DNA of 64,000 nucleotides from Thiomicrorhabdus marina (GCF_017571465.1 NZ_JAGETV010000008.1:1-64000), one strand, 5' to 3'. Shown: positions 17,673-26,616, numbered from the stretch's first letter. A program made the numbers and translations. The notes: generated by a model from the sequence alone, not told the origin.

Positions 17673-18140
17673 ATGATTTCTAATCGTCCTTATTTAATTC
17701 GCGCGATTTACGACTGGGTGGTCGATAATGGTTGGACGCCGCATCTGCAAGTCGATGCGAATTATCCAGGGGTTGTTGTGCCGACTCAGTATGTTCAAGA
17801 AGGCATGATTGTCTTAAATGCCAGCCCGACCGCAGTGGTTGGTTTGGAAATAGGCAATGAGGAGATTAGTTTCTCGGCGCGTTTTCAAGGTGAAGAGCAA
17901 GGTTTGTATTTCCCGCCAGAAGCGGTGCTAGCCGTATTCGCGCGAGAAAACGGGCAAGGTATGCCTTTTCCGCCGGAGCCTTATCCGGAAGGTGCCGAAG
18001 TTGATGAACAAGCAGAGAGCCAATCAACGCTGAAAGCGGTGGATGACCAGAAATCAGCTAAAAAACCGGCTTCAGCATCGACAGTCAAGAAGGGGAGTAA
18101 AACCGCAAAAAAACGTCCGACACTTTCGGTTGTTAAATAG
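17673..18140 (+). CDS. sspB: SspB, ClpXP specificity adaptor
   Basis: SspB delivers ssrA-tagged and other substrates to the ClpXP protease. The ordered domain (residues 1-105, beginning MISNRPYLIRAIYDW) binds the tag. A flexible acidic/basic linker follows. The last residues RPTLSVVK match the ClpX-binding XB tail of E. coli SspB. I start the gene at the ATG at 17673, just after the sspA stop. An upstream in-frame ATG at 17616 would lie inside sspA. Confidence 0.94.
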   Translation: MISNRPYLIRAIYDWVVDNGWTPHLQVDANYPGVVVPTQYVQEGMIVLNASPTAVVGLEIGNEEISFSARFQGEEQGLYFPPEAVLAVFARENGQGMPFPPEPYPEGAEVDEQAESQSTLKAVDDQKSAKKPASASTVKKGSKTAKKRPTLSVVK

Positions 18141-18165
18141 GGTTAACACTCTCTTTTAAAACGAA

Positions 18166-18202
18166 AACCCGAAACTTAGCGATTAAGTTTCGGGTTTTTT
18201 AT
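18166..18202. terminator. terminator between sspB and mvaD
   Basis: A perfect 13-bp stem (18166-18178 with 18184-18196) is followed by a T run on the plus strand and preceded by an A-rich run. It lies between convergent genes, so it can serve both directions. Confidence 0.9.
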
Positions 18203-18220
18203 TGCCTGAACACTTTCAAT

Positions 18221-19258
18221 TTATTCGGCAAAGGGCAGGATAAAATCCACTTGTGTTCCATGCTCGGCAAAGGCATTTCGCACTTTGTCTTGGTCTTTGG
18301 CTTGCATAATCAATTTCAAATTTGGGCCAGCGTCCATGGTGAAATAAACTTCGGTTCCCTGTTCGCGCAACTGCCAGACAATTTGCATAGCTGCGACGGA
18401 TTCCGGCTGCCAATAGACAATTGGCGGCCAAGTAGCGATCATGGTGGCGTGCATGCTTAAGGCATTGTGTTCGGCGGTTTTGCCTAGTGTGCCGAAATTC
18501 TGTTCGATAATCGCTTGGCTAATGGTTTGTAAATTGCGTTCCGCTTGCTCTGGCCAACTTTTATACAGATCACAGGTTTCCACTGTTTGCTGCATGCCGA
18601 CGGTTGAACCGACCGCTTTCTCTTTGGTATCGACTTTCACTAGACCGATGCAAAATTCCGGCCAGTGACTGTCGAGCGCTTCAGCAAAACTGTCCATGCC
18701 GTCTTCTTGTTCACCACGATGCCATAGTGCAAAGCCATCAAATAAGGAACGGCTGGCACTACCGCTACCGAAACGTGCTAGCAAGGATAAGTCGGTTTTC
18801 GGCAACTGCCATCCGAATAGGTCATCCAGTGCTAGAACCAAAGCGGCATAGCCTGATGCTGAAGAAGCCAAGCCAGCGGCAGTCGGTACGCTATTCACCG
18901 TTTCCACGGTAAAAGCAGGGCAAGCGTCACTGCGGAAATAGTCCAGAAACAGGCTTAAACGCTTGGCAAAGGTAACATCCGCGCCAAGTTGTTCGCCATT
19001 CAAAACAATCTTGTCCTGCCCTGTTTGTAGCGGTTTTAGAACGGTTTCTGTGCCGAGTCCTGGCAAGCTAATGGAAACACTGCCGTTAATCGGCAAATTA
19101 AGTACTTTGTCGCGTTTTCCCCAGTATTTGCTCAGTGCGATGTTCACCGGTGCTGACCCCAGCCCTTGAGGACTATTTGGCGTTAACGGCTGTGGGTTTT
19201 TACTGGCTTGTAAAAGTTGTTGGATAAATTGGGTTTGTCTTTGTCGGTCGTTGTTCAT
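18221..19258 (-). CDS. mvaD: diphosphomevalonate decarboxylase
   Basis: This enzyme makes isopentenyl diphosphate from mevalonate 5-diphosphate with ATP. The family motifs are clear in the 345 residues: NIALSKYWGKRD near residue 39, the GHMP phosphate loop TAAGLASSASG, and the GSGSASRS segment. It is the last gene of the six-gene mevalonate operon. Its start overlaps the stop of the preceding kinase gene by four bases (ATGA). Confidence 0.95.
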   Translation of the reverse strand: MNNDRQRQTQFIQQLLQASKNPQPLTPNSPQGLGSAPVNIALSKYWGKRDKVLNLPINGSVSISLPGLGTETVLKPLQTGQDKIVLNGEQLGADVTFAKRLSLFLDYFRSDACPAFTVETVNSVPTAAGLASSASGYAALVLALDDLFGWQLPKTDLSLLARFGSGSASRSLFDGFALWHRGEQEDGMDSFAEALDSHWPEFCIGLVKVDTKEKAVGSTVGMQQTVETCDLYKSWPEQAERNLQTISQAIIEQNFGTLGKTAEHNALSMHATMIATWPPIVYWQPESVAAMQIVWQLREQGTEVYFTMDAGPNLKLIMQAKDQDKVRNAFAEHGTQVDFILPFAE

Positions 19259-20277
19259 GATTCAGTATTGGTTGTTTGCGTGACGATATGACTACCGACT
19301 GGGCTAATCGGTAGTTGTACTTGTAGATAATTGGAAATGGCTTCTGGGTCCGAACAGTTTTCCAGTAACGGCTTGAGATAGTGATTTGGTCGGTGTTTGC
19401 TATAGACTTCGCCGATTGCCAGTACACAGTCGCCCAAACCAGAACCGGAAATTTTGCTGGCCCAGACTAACGGGCAGGCGCGCAGTTGTGAAACTAAGAA
19501 GTCCAAAGTGATGTCGCTGACGCCGAGCTGTTCCAATAGGTTTTGGTATTGGTCGAAGCTACGGTAAAAAATCGGTAGGTTATTTTCAATTAGCGCATTG
19601 CGGGCGTTTTGAGTGATGTCGCCCATGCTTTGATACAGTTTATGTAAGGCATTTGGTCTGTCTTGCCACTCTTCAGCGACGCGTGCGAGTACTTCGCCAG
19701 TAGGGGTTTTATAACCGCTGTAAATCAGCAATATATCCATATTGACCGACAAGGATTCTATTTTGAGAGGCTTGTTGTCGCATGGTGGTTGAAAATACAC
19801 TACGCCGCCAAACAAGCTAGCGGCTAAATCCGTTGCAGAGCCTCTGCCTTGGATTTCGACAATAATTTCCTTACCAATATCCCAGAGTTCGTATTTGGAA
19901 AGCTTATTGCCAGTGATATGGTTTAAACCGAACAGGGTTGCGGCCAATACCGCAGCAGAGCTGCCTAAACCGATAGTCGAAGAAAATTCACTGTTAACTC
20001 GAAGATCCCAACCAAAGCCTTTTTCTAAAAGGGCATTCTGAAAACGAGCAAATGCTAAACAAATAAATTGCAGTTTTGGATGGCATCCTAAGTCATGCAA
20101 GTTGGCACTATATTGTGCTAAATCGGAAATAATGACAATCGAATCATCTTCACGCGCTTGCCATTCTATGCTAATCCACTGGTCTAGTGCGCAGGCTAAA
20201 GCAGGATGTCCATACACTACGCTATGCTCGCCGAGCAGCATGGTATTAGCAGGGGCTTTGGATATAAAGTTTTGCAT
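19255..20277 (-). CDS. GHMP kinase, mevalonate kinase type (copy 2)
   Basis: A GHMP-superfamily kinase of about 340 residues with the mevalonate kinase signature LLGEHSVVYGHPALACALD at the N-terminus and the phosphate loop TIGLGSSAAVLAA. The C-terminal glycine motif is KISGSGLGDCVLA. It could be mevalonate kinase or, since the cluster has no typical phosphomevalonate kinase, the enzyme for the second phosphorylation. The ATG at 20277 has a GGTGAG element upstream. A GTG at 20289 is the alternative start and would overlap the preceding gene by eight bases. Confidence 0.85.
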   Translation of the reverse strand: MQNFISKAPANTMLLGEHSVVYGHPALACALDQWISIEWQAREDDSIVIISDLAQYSANLHDLGCHPKLQFICLAFARFQNALLEKGFGWDLRVNSEFSSTIGLGSSAAVLAATLFGLNHITGNKLSKYELWDIGKEIIVEIQGRGSATDLAASLFGGVVYFQPPCDNKPLKIESLSVNMDILLIYSGYKTPTGEVLARVAEEWQDRPNALHKLYQSMGDITQNARNALIENNLPIFYRSFDQYQNLLEQLGVSDITLDFLVSQLRACPLVWASKISGSGLGDCVLAIGEVYSKHRPNHYLKPLLENCSDPEAISNYLQVQLPISPVGSHIVTQTTNTES

Positions 20278-20281
20278 TAGT

Positions 20282-21331
20282 CTACTCACCGCTCGATTTA
20301 TAAAGTGTCAGAGGCTGAAACTTATAGCCCATCCGGTCACACAAGTCGTTTGGTGCTTTCGTGCCGAAATAGATGACCACGCCAGCAGAATCGCCAGCGA
20401 CTGCACCGGCACCACAGACTTTTGCACAGGCATTTAATTCCAATTGATTTAATTGCTTTATGAATTGTTGCACGTTTTTCGGCACCACGCCGATTTGATT
20501 GAGTAGTTCTTGATTTCGTCTAATTCCGTCGACAAACTGTTCAGTAGAATGCGCTTGCCAAGCGTGCTTAATTTGTTTAACCACTTCGGCAAAGTTTTGC
20601 CACCGTTTTTTGTCGGCGCCAAAATTATCTCGAACATGGCTGACACAAGCGCCAGTCGAGGTCTTCGGCTTACCGGTATCGATTAACCAAGCCGACAGTG
20701 GCAGGGTATTTAAACCGAGTGGATGGATGTGTCCGGGGATGGAAAATTCAATTACGGTTTTTGCCAATAAAGTCGCTGGGTCAAGACCGCTGGAACGACC
20801 ATGTTGATAGCTTTCGATTTCGGTAGCCTGTTTTAGCAGCTGTTCCGGTTTTAAATGCAGGGGGAGAATTTTTGCAGCGGCTTTAAGCGTTGCCAAGATA
20901 ACGGCCGCCGAACTGCCCATGCCGCGCCCTAGCCAGTTTTCCGAGGTGACGCGAATATGCCATTGCCCTGAGGCAAGCGTTTGATAACGGCTAATGCGCG
21001 CCATGCATAGCAAAATCAATTGCGCAGGATGAGTCAGTATTGCGGTTTTGTTTACATCTGCCGGGTTATTAAAAGCTTCGAACCGCGCTTCAATACTTAT
21101 TAACTCTTGCTGCCATTGTTCATAGCTGTAACGACATGAGATGCGCAAGTCCGGCAGCTCAATAAAGAATTCGCTGTTATTGGTGTGATCTAACGGGGTA
21201 AATTGAATGTCGCAGGTGGTCGGTAGATTAATTGCCATACTGAGCGCCGGCGTCCCGAATAAAACTGAATGCTCACCGCATAGAATAAGTTTGCTCGGAA
21301 CTTGGCAACTGGCCGATTTGAGAGTGCTCAT
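20282..21331 (-). CDS. GHMP kinase, mevalonate/phosphomevalonate kinase (copy 1)
   Basis: A second GHMP kinase, 349 residues. It also carries the GEHSV signature (LILCGEHSVLFGTPAL, residues 15-30) and a phosphate loop GRGMGSSAAVILATLKAA. The C-terminal motif is KVCGAGAVAGDSAGVVIYF. By sequence it looks like mevalonate kinase rather than the Staphylococcus-type phosphomevalonate kinase. By pathway logic one of the two tandem copies must phosphorylate mevalonate 5-phosphate. Which copy does which step cannot be decided here. Confidence 0.82.
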   Translation of the reverse strand: MSTLKSASCQVPSKLILCGEHSVLFGTPALSMAINLPTTCDIQFTPLDHTNNSEFFIELPDLRISCRYSYEQWQQELISIEARFEAFNNPADVNKTAILTHPAQLILLCMARISRYQTLASGQWHIRVTSENWLGRGMGSSAAVILATLKAAAKILPLHLKPEQLLKQATEIESYQHGRSSGLDPATLLAKTVIEFSIPGHIHPLGLNTLPLSAWLIDTGKPKTSTGACVSHVRDNFGADKKRWQNFAEVVKQIKHAWQAHSTEQFVDGIRRNQELLNQIGVVPKNVQQFIKQLNQLELNACAKVCGAGAVAGDSAGVVIYFGTKAPNDLCDRMGYKFQPLTLYKSSGE

Positions 21332-21398
21332 ATTGGAAACTTTTGCCTATTCTACGGTACAAATAACAGCAGCTGTATGAGCAACTCGGTGAAAAAGG

Positions 21399-22577
21399 CT
21401 ACTCTGCGTTGGTCGCCTGTTTGCTGTACTGACGCTTGTCATCTTCGATACCTGAGAAACGGAAGGCGCCTTTATTGAAATGCTCGAGAGTTAAGTTAGG
21501 TTGCGCGTAATCGGTTTGATAATAGAACTGTACATAGGTCTGATAATCCAGCTCTTCACGTTCATCAATTTGCTGTTGATGGCTTTCGGTCATCAAGACT
21601 TTTTCATAGCCGGGTTGAATTACGCCGGTAAAGAATTCTGCGACACAGCCTGAACCGTAGCTAAAGAAGCTGACTCGTTTATTGTCGAGTTGATCTTTAA
21701 CATTATCTAATAATGAGATAAAGCCGACAAATAGTGAGGCACTGTAGCTATTACCGACAATGCGGTTATAGATTTGGCTTGGCAATGTCTTCGCGTCAGC
21801 ATGAGCTTTTTCTAACTTGCTACCGACTTTACGCATTAAGGTTTGATGTGCCTTTTCTGCCATTTTGGTAAATGGAATGTGGTAGCAGAAATAATCGATA
21901 TCGTCGAAAACGCGACCTGTCTGCTCGGTGAAGTGATCCCAAGTCTGTTTCAAACTGTTTAGATACACTTTAGTTGAATATTTTCCATCTACCAAAGCCG
22001 TGTTTCGGTGATTCGGGCGCCAGAAATCCATGACATCATCGGTGAAATAACCGGAGCCGGCTTCAATTTCAAGAATGCGAGGATTTTCGGTAATCAACAT
22101 GCCGACCGCACCGCAACCTTGGGTTGCTTCACCTGAAGAGTTTTGATCGTATTTAGCAATGTCGGCAGCAATAACCAGAATTTTCTCTTTGGTATTTGCT
22201 TTGACCATCGCAGTCGCCATCTGCAAACCTGCTGCACCTGCATAACAAGCATGTTTCAGCTCAATCATGCGGCAGCGGCTTGGCAGATTTAATAGTTTGT
22301 GCAGAAATACTCCCGCTGACTTGGATTGATCGATACCGGTTTCGGTGGCGAACAATACGGCGGTAATTTCATTGCGGTCGATTGCTTGAAGGATCGGCTC
22401 TACCGCTTTCGCTGCGAGCGAGACAATGTCTTCGTCCGGAGGTGCAATGGACATTTTTTCTTGGCCAATACCGACATAGTATTTATTCACATCAATGCCT
22501 TTTTCTTGAGCAAAGGTATCCATGCCCAAAAAATAGTCCGATGTTGCAAAATGGATTAAATCAATACCAACTTTCAT
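21399..22577 (-). CDS. mvaS: hydroxymethylglutaryl-CoA synthase
   Basis: MvaS condenses acetyl-CoA and acetoacetyl-CoA to HMG-CoA. It has 392 residues and the thiolase-superfamily fold. The catalytic Glu lies in FATETGIDQSKSAG, the nucleophilic Cys in ELKHACYAGAAGL, and the His in YFCYHIPFTKMAEKAH. It resembles bacterial MvaS of the Staphylococcus/Enterococcus type. The start is ATG at 22577. A TTG three codons upstream is less likely. Confidence 0.95.
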   Translation of the reverse strand: MKVGIDLIHFATSDYFLGMDTFAQEKGIDVNKYYVGIGQEKMSIAPPDEDIVSLAAKAVEPILQAIDRNEITAVLFATETGIDQSKSAGVFLHKLLNLPSRCRMIELKHACYAGAAGLQMATAMVKANTKEKILVIAADIAKYDQNSSGEATQGCGAVGMLITENPRILEIEAGSGYFTDDVMDFWRPNHRNTALVDGKYSTKVYLNSLKQTWDHFTEQTGRVFDDIDYFCYHIPFTKMAEKAHQTLMRKVGSKLEKAHADAKTLPSQIYNRIVGNSYSASLFVGFISLLDNVKDQLDNKRVSFFSYGSGCVAEFFTGVIQPGYEKVLMTESHQQQIDEREELDYQTYVQFYYQTDYAQPNLTLEHFNKGAFRFSGIEDDKRQYSKQATNAE

Positions 22578-22715
22578 AATGTCCAAATCAAATTAATGTT
22601 CTCAATTTTTCTTTGACCGTCGCCAGAGAAACGCAGAATTATAGCGGTTTTTTTGTCCTATTTCTTGTTGTTGTTTTTCGACAAATGTAAGTTTTTTATC
22701 AAAAACTGTATCTAG

Positions 22716-23780
22716 CTACCGGCAATGACGCTCAAAAGAGTGCCAAGGGGACTGCAAGATAAGGTCGCTATTAAAGTGTAAATCATCTAAATTTTCAATA
22801 GCCAGCAGAAATTGCACGGCTTGAAACTCTTGTTTAAATTGTTGAATTTTTTGTATGCAATCTTCAGTTGACTGCATCGCAGGTTGCAGTAAAGGTGCTG
22901 CACTTCCGACCAGTTTAGCACCTAAAATTAATGCTTTGACCATATCCACCCCGGAGCGAATGCCACCGCTGGCAATTAAATTGGCTTGTGGGATAAATTG
23001 TTGTGCCAACATTAAACTTTCAGTGGTGCTCAAGCCCCAATCCTGCAAAGTGATGCCAAGATCATTGTCTGAACGATGCGCTTCGATGCGGCTCCAAGAG
23101 GTACCGCCTTGACCCGCTAGATCAAACCATTCAACGCCGGCTTCCAGTCCTAAACGAATATCGGCAGGGCTTAATCCCGAACCCACTTCTTTGAGGATAA
23201 TGGGAACTTCTAGGCGATTTTTCAAATCGGCGATTTTTTCTGCTAACCGAGCAAAGTTGCTATCGCCTTCCGGCTGGATAATCTCTTGCAGCGGATTGAG
23301 ATGCAGATAAATTGCATCGGCTTGTAAAGTGTCGATAGCCCGTTGCACTTGCTCAACACCGAAACCATAATTCAGTTGTACGGCACCAATATTGGCAATC
23401 AATGGCACATTCGGAGCATATTGACGCAGTTTGAAACTGGGTTCGGCAGCAGGATTATTAATCATGGTTCTTTGTGAACCGACCGCCATAGCCACTTGGC
23501 ATTCTTCGGCGGCTTCAGCAAGGCGGCGATTGATATTCGCCAAATTATCGGCCGCGCCACCGGTCATTGAAGAGATTAAAAACGGAAAAGAAAGTTTCTT
23601 GCCGAGAAATTCACTGGAGCTGTCGATTTTGGCAAAATCGATTTCCGGCAGAGCACGATGCATTAAGCGAATCTGGTCGAAATCGCTTTTACGTTCAATC
23701 TTCGGATCATGCAAAATGGCTTGAATGTGATCCTGCTTTCGTTGCGTAATCTGCCGCTGATCTTGCTTGCTAGACTTCAT
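22716..23780 (-). CDS. fni: type 2 isopentenyl-diphosphate delta-isomerase
   Basis: This FMN- and NAD(P)H-dependent enzyme interconverts IPP and DMAPP. It has 354 residues. Family motifs are QRKQDHIQ at the N-terminus, FPFLISSMTGG, AMAVGSQR, LHLNPLQEIIQPEGD (ending at the metal-binding region) and the C-terminal ASGGIRSG. The type 2 enzyme commonly accompanies the mevalonate pathway. It starts eight bases after the mvaA stop, in the same operon. Confidence 0.95.
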   Translation of the reverse strand: MKSSKQDQRQITQRKQDHIQAILHDPKIERKSDFDQIRLMHRALPEIDFAKIDSSSEFLGKKLSFPFLISSMTGGAADNLANINRRLAEAAEECQVAMAVGSQRTMINNPAAEPSFKLRQYAPNVPLIANIGAVQLNYGFGVEQVQRAIDTLQADAIYLHLNPLQEIIQPEGDSNFARLAEKIADLKNRLEVPIILKEVGSGLSPADIRLGLEAGVEWFDLAGQGGTSWSRIEAHRSDNDLGITLQDWGLSTTESLMLAQQFIPQANLIASGGIRSGVDMVKALILGAKLVGSAAPLLQPAMQSTEDCIQKIQQFKQEFQAVQFLLAIENLDDLHFNSDLILQSPWHSFERHCR

Positions 23781-23788
23781 AAGTTGTC

Positions 23789-24853
23789 TTAACTTTTATG
23801 GCTACGTTCAAGTTTGATGTGTGCTTGCATCAACTCGCCCGGATTAGTTTGTGCTGCCAGCAAAGATAACTCGCCACAGAAAGCGGTCGCCGCGGCAATG
23901 CAGGCTAAGCGGCGCGAGTTGGCGCCCGGTTCAACATCTGGGTTGGTGCAACCTAGCAGTTCAAGGTTTTCCAAAACAAAATCCAGACCTTTACCGTTAC
24001 CGACACTGCCGACAATCAAGTTTGGCAGGGTGGTCGAGAAATACAAGTCACCTTCCGGAGTGACTTCCGCATGGTTAATGGCTTGCGAGCCTTCAACAAT
24101 ATTGGCGGCATCCTGACCGGTGGCAAGGTAGAAACCAAGCAACATATTGGCAACGTGCGCATTGGCAGTACGCAGACCACCGGAAACAATTGAACCGATT
24201 AAATCTTTTTTGATATGCAAATCGACCAGCGCTTGCGGGGTGGTTTTCAGGAAGCGTTTACAGAATTTTTCTGGGATAGTGCATTCACAGACCACATATT
24301 TACCGCGCCCAAGAATACCGTTTACTGCCGAGACTTTTTTGTCGGTGCAGTAGTTGGCGGAAATCGAGACATATTGCAAATCGTCATATTCGGACAGAAT
24401 CCATGGAATGATTTTGTCAGCGGCATTGGTTGCCATATTGTGACCGGATGCATCGCCGGTATGGAATTCCAAACGCAAATAAATCAGATTACCGACTACT
24501 TGGTGGTGAGTATCAATCAATTTGGCAAAACGACTGGTTTGGCTGACCACCGCTTGAATTTCATCGTGACGCGCTTGAATACTGGCAAGATGCTTGGCTG
24601 CGACACCGGCATTTGGTGCTTGCAATAAAATCGAACGAGTCATGCGCTCATCAATCAAGCTGACACGGATGCCGCCGGAATGTTTAGCAACACGCGCACC
24701 ACGCGCTACTGAAGGCCACAGTGGCGTTTCGTAGGTTGCCATCGGCACCATTAAATCATCGACTTCAACATCGCCGATCAGTTTGAATGGGCCAACCGCC
24801 TGCATTGGAATGGAGGCGAACGCTTGGGTAGGGTTTGGAGTCTCATTTTTCAT
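23789..24853 (-). CDS. mvaA: hydroxymethylglutaryl-CoA reductase, class I-like
   Basis: HMG-CoA reductase makes mevalonate from HMG-CoA with two reduced nucleotides. In the 354 residues I see Glu42 (TYETPLWPS), SANYCTDKK (165-173, catalytic Lys) and GQDAA (246-250, catalytic Asp), with a His near the C-terminus. The NYCTDKK and GQDAA forms resemble the class I (eukaryote/archaeal-type) enzymes more than class II Pseudomonas mevalonii. No membrane helices are present. It is the first gene of the operon. No ribosome site is visible, and a TATAAT lies only eight bases before the ATG. Confidence 0.93.
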   Translation of the reverse strand: MKNETPNPTQAFASIPMQAVGPFKLIGDVEVDDLMVPMATYETPLWPSVARGARVAKHSGGIRVSLIDERMTRSILLQAPNAGVAAKHLASIQARHDEIQAVVSQTSRFAKLIDTHHQVVGNLIYLRLEFHTGDASGHNMATNAADKIIPWILSEYDDLQYVSISANYCTDKKVSAVNGILGRGKYVVCECTIPEKFCKRFLKTTPQALVDLHIKKDLIGSIVSGGLRTANAHVANMLLGFYLATGQDAANIVEGSQAINHAEVTPEGDLYFSTTLPNLIVGSVGNGKGLDFVLENLELLGCTNPDVEPGANSRRLACIAAATAFCGELSLLAAQTNPGELMQAHIKLERSHKS

Positions 24854-24860
24854 AGAGCGT

Positions 24861-24866
24861 ATTATA
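24861..24866 (-). promoter_or_regulatory. candidate -10 element of the mevalonate operon
   Basis: Read on the minus strand this is a perfect TATAAT ending eight bases before the mvaA ATG. The -35 region is weak. If used, transcription would begin at or next to the start codon, giving a leaderless mRNA. Confidence 0.42.
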
Positions 24867-24911
24867 AAAGCTGGCTTTGCACTTAGGTGAAAGTTTTTCG
24901 CTTGCTCAGCC

Positions 24912-24939
24912 TTGAAACTTTTCGATTTGCCTATACATT
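24912..24939 (+). promoter_or_regulatory. candidate promoter of the parvulin gene
   Basis: TTGAAA (24912-24917) and TACATT (24934-24939) are spaced by 16 bases, about 45 bases before the ATG. The ribosome site AAAGGA follows at about 24970. Confidence 0.42.
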
Positions 24940-24982
24940 ACAAGCAAGCAATTAAGCTGATGAAAATACAAAGGAAAAGCGC

Positions 24983-25261
24983 ATGGCTCTAGCAACAGCT
25001 CGTCACATTCTGGTTTCAACCGAAGAACAGTGTAATCAACTTAAACAACAAATTTTAGACGGAGCAGATTTTGCAGACGTAGCGAAAGCGAACTCACAAT
25101 GTCCTTCTGGTGCTAACGGCGGTGATTTAGGTCAGTTCGGCCCTGGAATGATGGTTCCTGAATTTGATAAGGTTGTATTCAGCGCTGAAGTGGGTTCTGT
25201 AGAAGGGCCGGTAAAAACTCAGTTTGGTTACCACCTACTGGAAGTGACTTCTCGTTCTTAA
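24983..25261 (+). CDS. ppiC: parvulin-type peptidylprolyl isomerase
   Basis: A 92-residue stand-alone rotamase that speeds cis-trans isomerisation of prolyl bonds. It consists of a single parvulin domain: ARHILVS at the N-terminus, the central CPSGANGGDLGQFGPGMMVPEFD and the C-terminal TQFGYHLLEV. There is no signal peptide, so it is cytoplasmic, like E. coli PpiC (93 residues). It is monocistronic, with its own promoter candidate and terminator. Confidence 0.94.
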   Translation: MALATARHILVSTEEQCNQLKQQILDGADFADVAKANSQCPSGANGGDLGQFGPGMMVPEFDKVVFSAEVGSVEGPVKTQFGYHLLEVTSRS

Positions 25262-25285
25262 TCCGAACGAAAGTCTCTGAACAAG

Positions 25286-25316
25286 AAAGCCGCAGTTTTT
25301 ACATTGCGGCTTTTTC
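25286..25316 (+). terminator. terminator after ppiC
   Basis: A perfect 9-bp stem (25286-25294 with 25305-25313) is followed by a T run. It lies 25 bases after the stop codon and may also serve the convergent gene. Confidence 0.85.
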
Positions 25317-25334
25317 GTATCTGGAGAAGGCAAC

Positions 25335-25802
25335 TTATTTCACAATAAAGTGTTTCTCTATCTCAATCTGCGGCGCATAGTGCTGAACCGCTTGGATAAA
25401 TCGTAGACTGTTTAGTTGTTTACGCGGAACTTGATAGCGGTCGCCATTAGCAAATACGTATAGCCAAACGGTGCGGTTAGCATCAATGCTTTCAGATATT
25501 TTCTCAACTTCATTATAAGTCAGAGTGACCTGTTCACAGTTACCGTCGGAAAAGTCAGTTCGCCACGCGATGCCGTTTTCATCTACCTTGAGTTGATATT
25601 TCCAACCCGGTTGCTGAAACTGCTGTCCAAAGATAAAACCGACCACCGCGGCCAATACCGCCATAAGCGGAATGCCGACATCGACCAAATTAGGATCAAT
25701 ATCGGTTGCCGTAGCGGTGTAATAACTGCCTAAGCCGAGCGCAATCAAAATCACGACTAAAGAGATTTTAAAGAAAGCGCTACTGATTTTGGTTTGGTAC
25801 AT
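25335..25802 (-). CDS. two-helix membrane protein of unknown function
   Basis: A 155-residue protein I do not recognise. Two hydrophobic helices lie near 10-28 and 42-60. They are followed by a soluble, beta-rich region (70-145) with a pattern reminiscent of the small PH-like domains of bacterial membrane proteins (YQLKVDENGIAWRTDF). It ends close to the ppiC terminator and begins eight bases after the SYLF-domain gene, so the two probably share a transcript. Confidence 0.72.
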   Translation of the reverse strand: MYQTKISSAFFKISLVVILIALGLGSYYTATATDIDPNLVDVGIPLMAVLAAVVGFIFGQQFQQPGWKYQLKVDENGIAWRTDFSDGNCEQVTLTYNEVEKISESIDANRTVWLYVFANGDRYQVPRKQLNSLRFIQAVQHYAPQIEIEKHFIVK

Positions 25803-25810
25803 CGTAGAAA

Positions 25811-26446
25811 TTAACGTGCCGGATCAAAGCTAAATTTCTGGCCACTGATGACCGCTTCATACATCAAACCAGCTTTAACCAATGAGAATACGGCCATACC
25901 TTTATAGTATTGGCCTTCCGCAGCCACATAATCGTCACCGGCATTAGCCGTGGCTGAAGTACCTTTGGTTGATGCCTCTGCCGAAGCGCCGGCTTTAATC
26001 ACGACCGCCGACGCTTGTGCGCCAAACTCAAAACTGCCGCTGGTGAATTCATCATAAGCGCGTTGGTCTTGGAAAAACACAATCTGGCTGATTGCTTGTC
26101 CACCAAATTGAAAGCCGACTGTTGCTTGCGTCAAACTGGTCATGCCGGTGAATTGGCCTTGACGGTAAACACGACCTTCACCATAAGCGCCACCAATGAA
26201 AAATCCCGCTTTACCAACAATCGGGAAGATTGCATAACCGTAAGCCGTGTCAAAAAATGCCGCCGATTTCGGTGCATTGCGGAAGGCACGAATGGTTTCG
26301 GCATAATCTTTGTCAGTGGTCGGTTTGAATAGCTGAGATTCAGAATCGGCTGAAGCATTGTTATCTTCATAAGCCATGGCTGAAGGGGTAACTGCGAAAG
26401 AGCAAAGTGCCGCAAGAGCAACACCGGACATCCATTTTTTAAGCAT
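25811..26446 (-). CDS. secreted SYLF (YSC84-like) domain protein
   Basis: The protein has 211 residues with a Sec signal peptide (cleavage near AMAYE). The SYLF/YSC84 lipid-binding domain shows the family motifs AYGYAIFPIVGKAGFFIGGAYG, VGFQFGGQAISQIVFF and EFGAQASAVV. A Gly/Ala/Thr-rich loop follows, and then the closing YYKGMAVFSLVKAGLMYEA segment. Bacterial members are periplasmic or outer-membrane-associated and their roles are poorly known. It is divergent from lemA and probably co-transcribed with the membrane protein downstream. Confidence 0.87.
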   Translation of the reverse strand: MLKKWMSGVALAALCSFAVTPSAMAYEDNNASADSESQLFKPTTDKDYAETIRAFRNAPKSAAFFDTAYGYAIFPIVGKAGFFIGGAYGEGRVYRQGQFTGMTSLTQATVGFQFGGQAISQIVFFQDQRAYDEFTSGSFEFGAQASAVVIKAGASAEASTKGTSATANAGDDYVAAEGQYYKGMAVFSLVKAGLMYEAVISGQKFSFDPAR

Positions 26447-26616
26447 TTTTTCTTTCCTTTCGGGCTATGCATTTATGACAAGGTCATTCTAATACGAAGT
26501 TGTCGAGAATTTTTCATGATTTGTATGAAGACTTACTCTAAAAAGTCTGACAAACCTTTATCAAATGAGTAAATTTAAAGCTGAAAAGTTGTTTCGGAAT
26601 TTCTGGAGGGCTAAGC

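Noticed and set aside
18251-20437. Open frames on the plus strand opposite the mevalonate genes
   Set aside because: They lie antisense to well-recognised enzymes, lack ribosome sites, and show no domain patterns.
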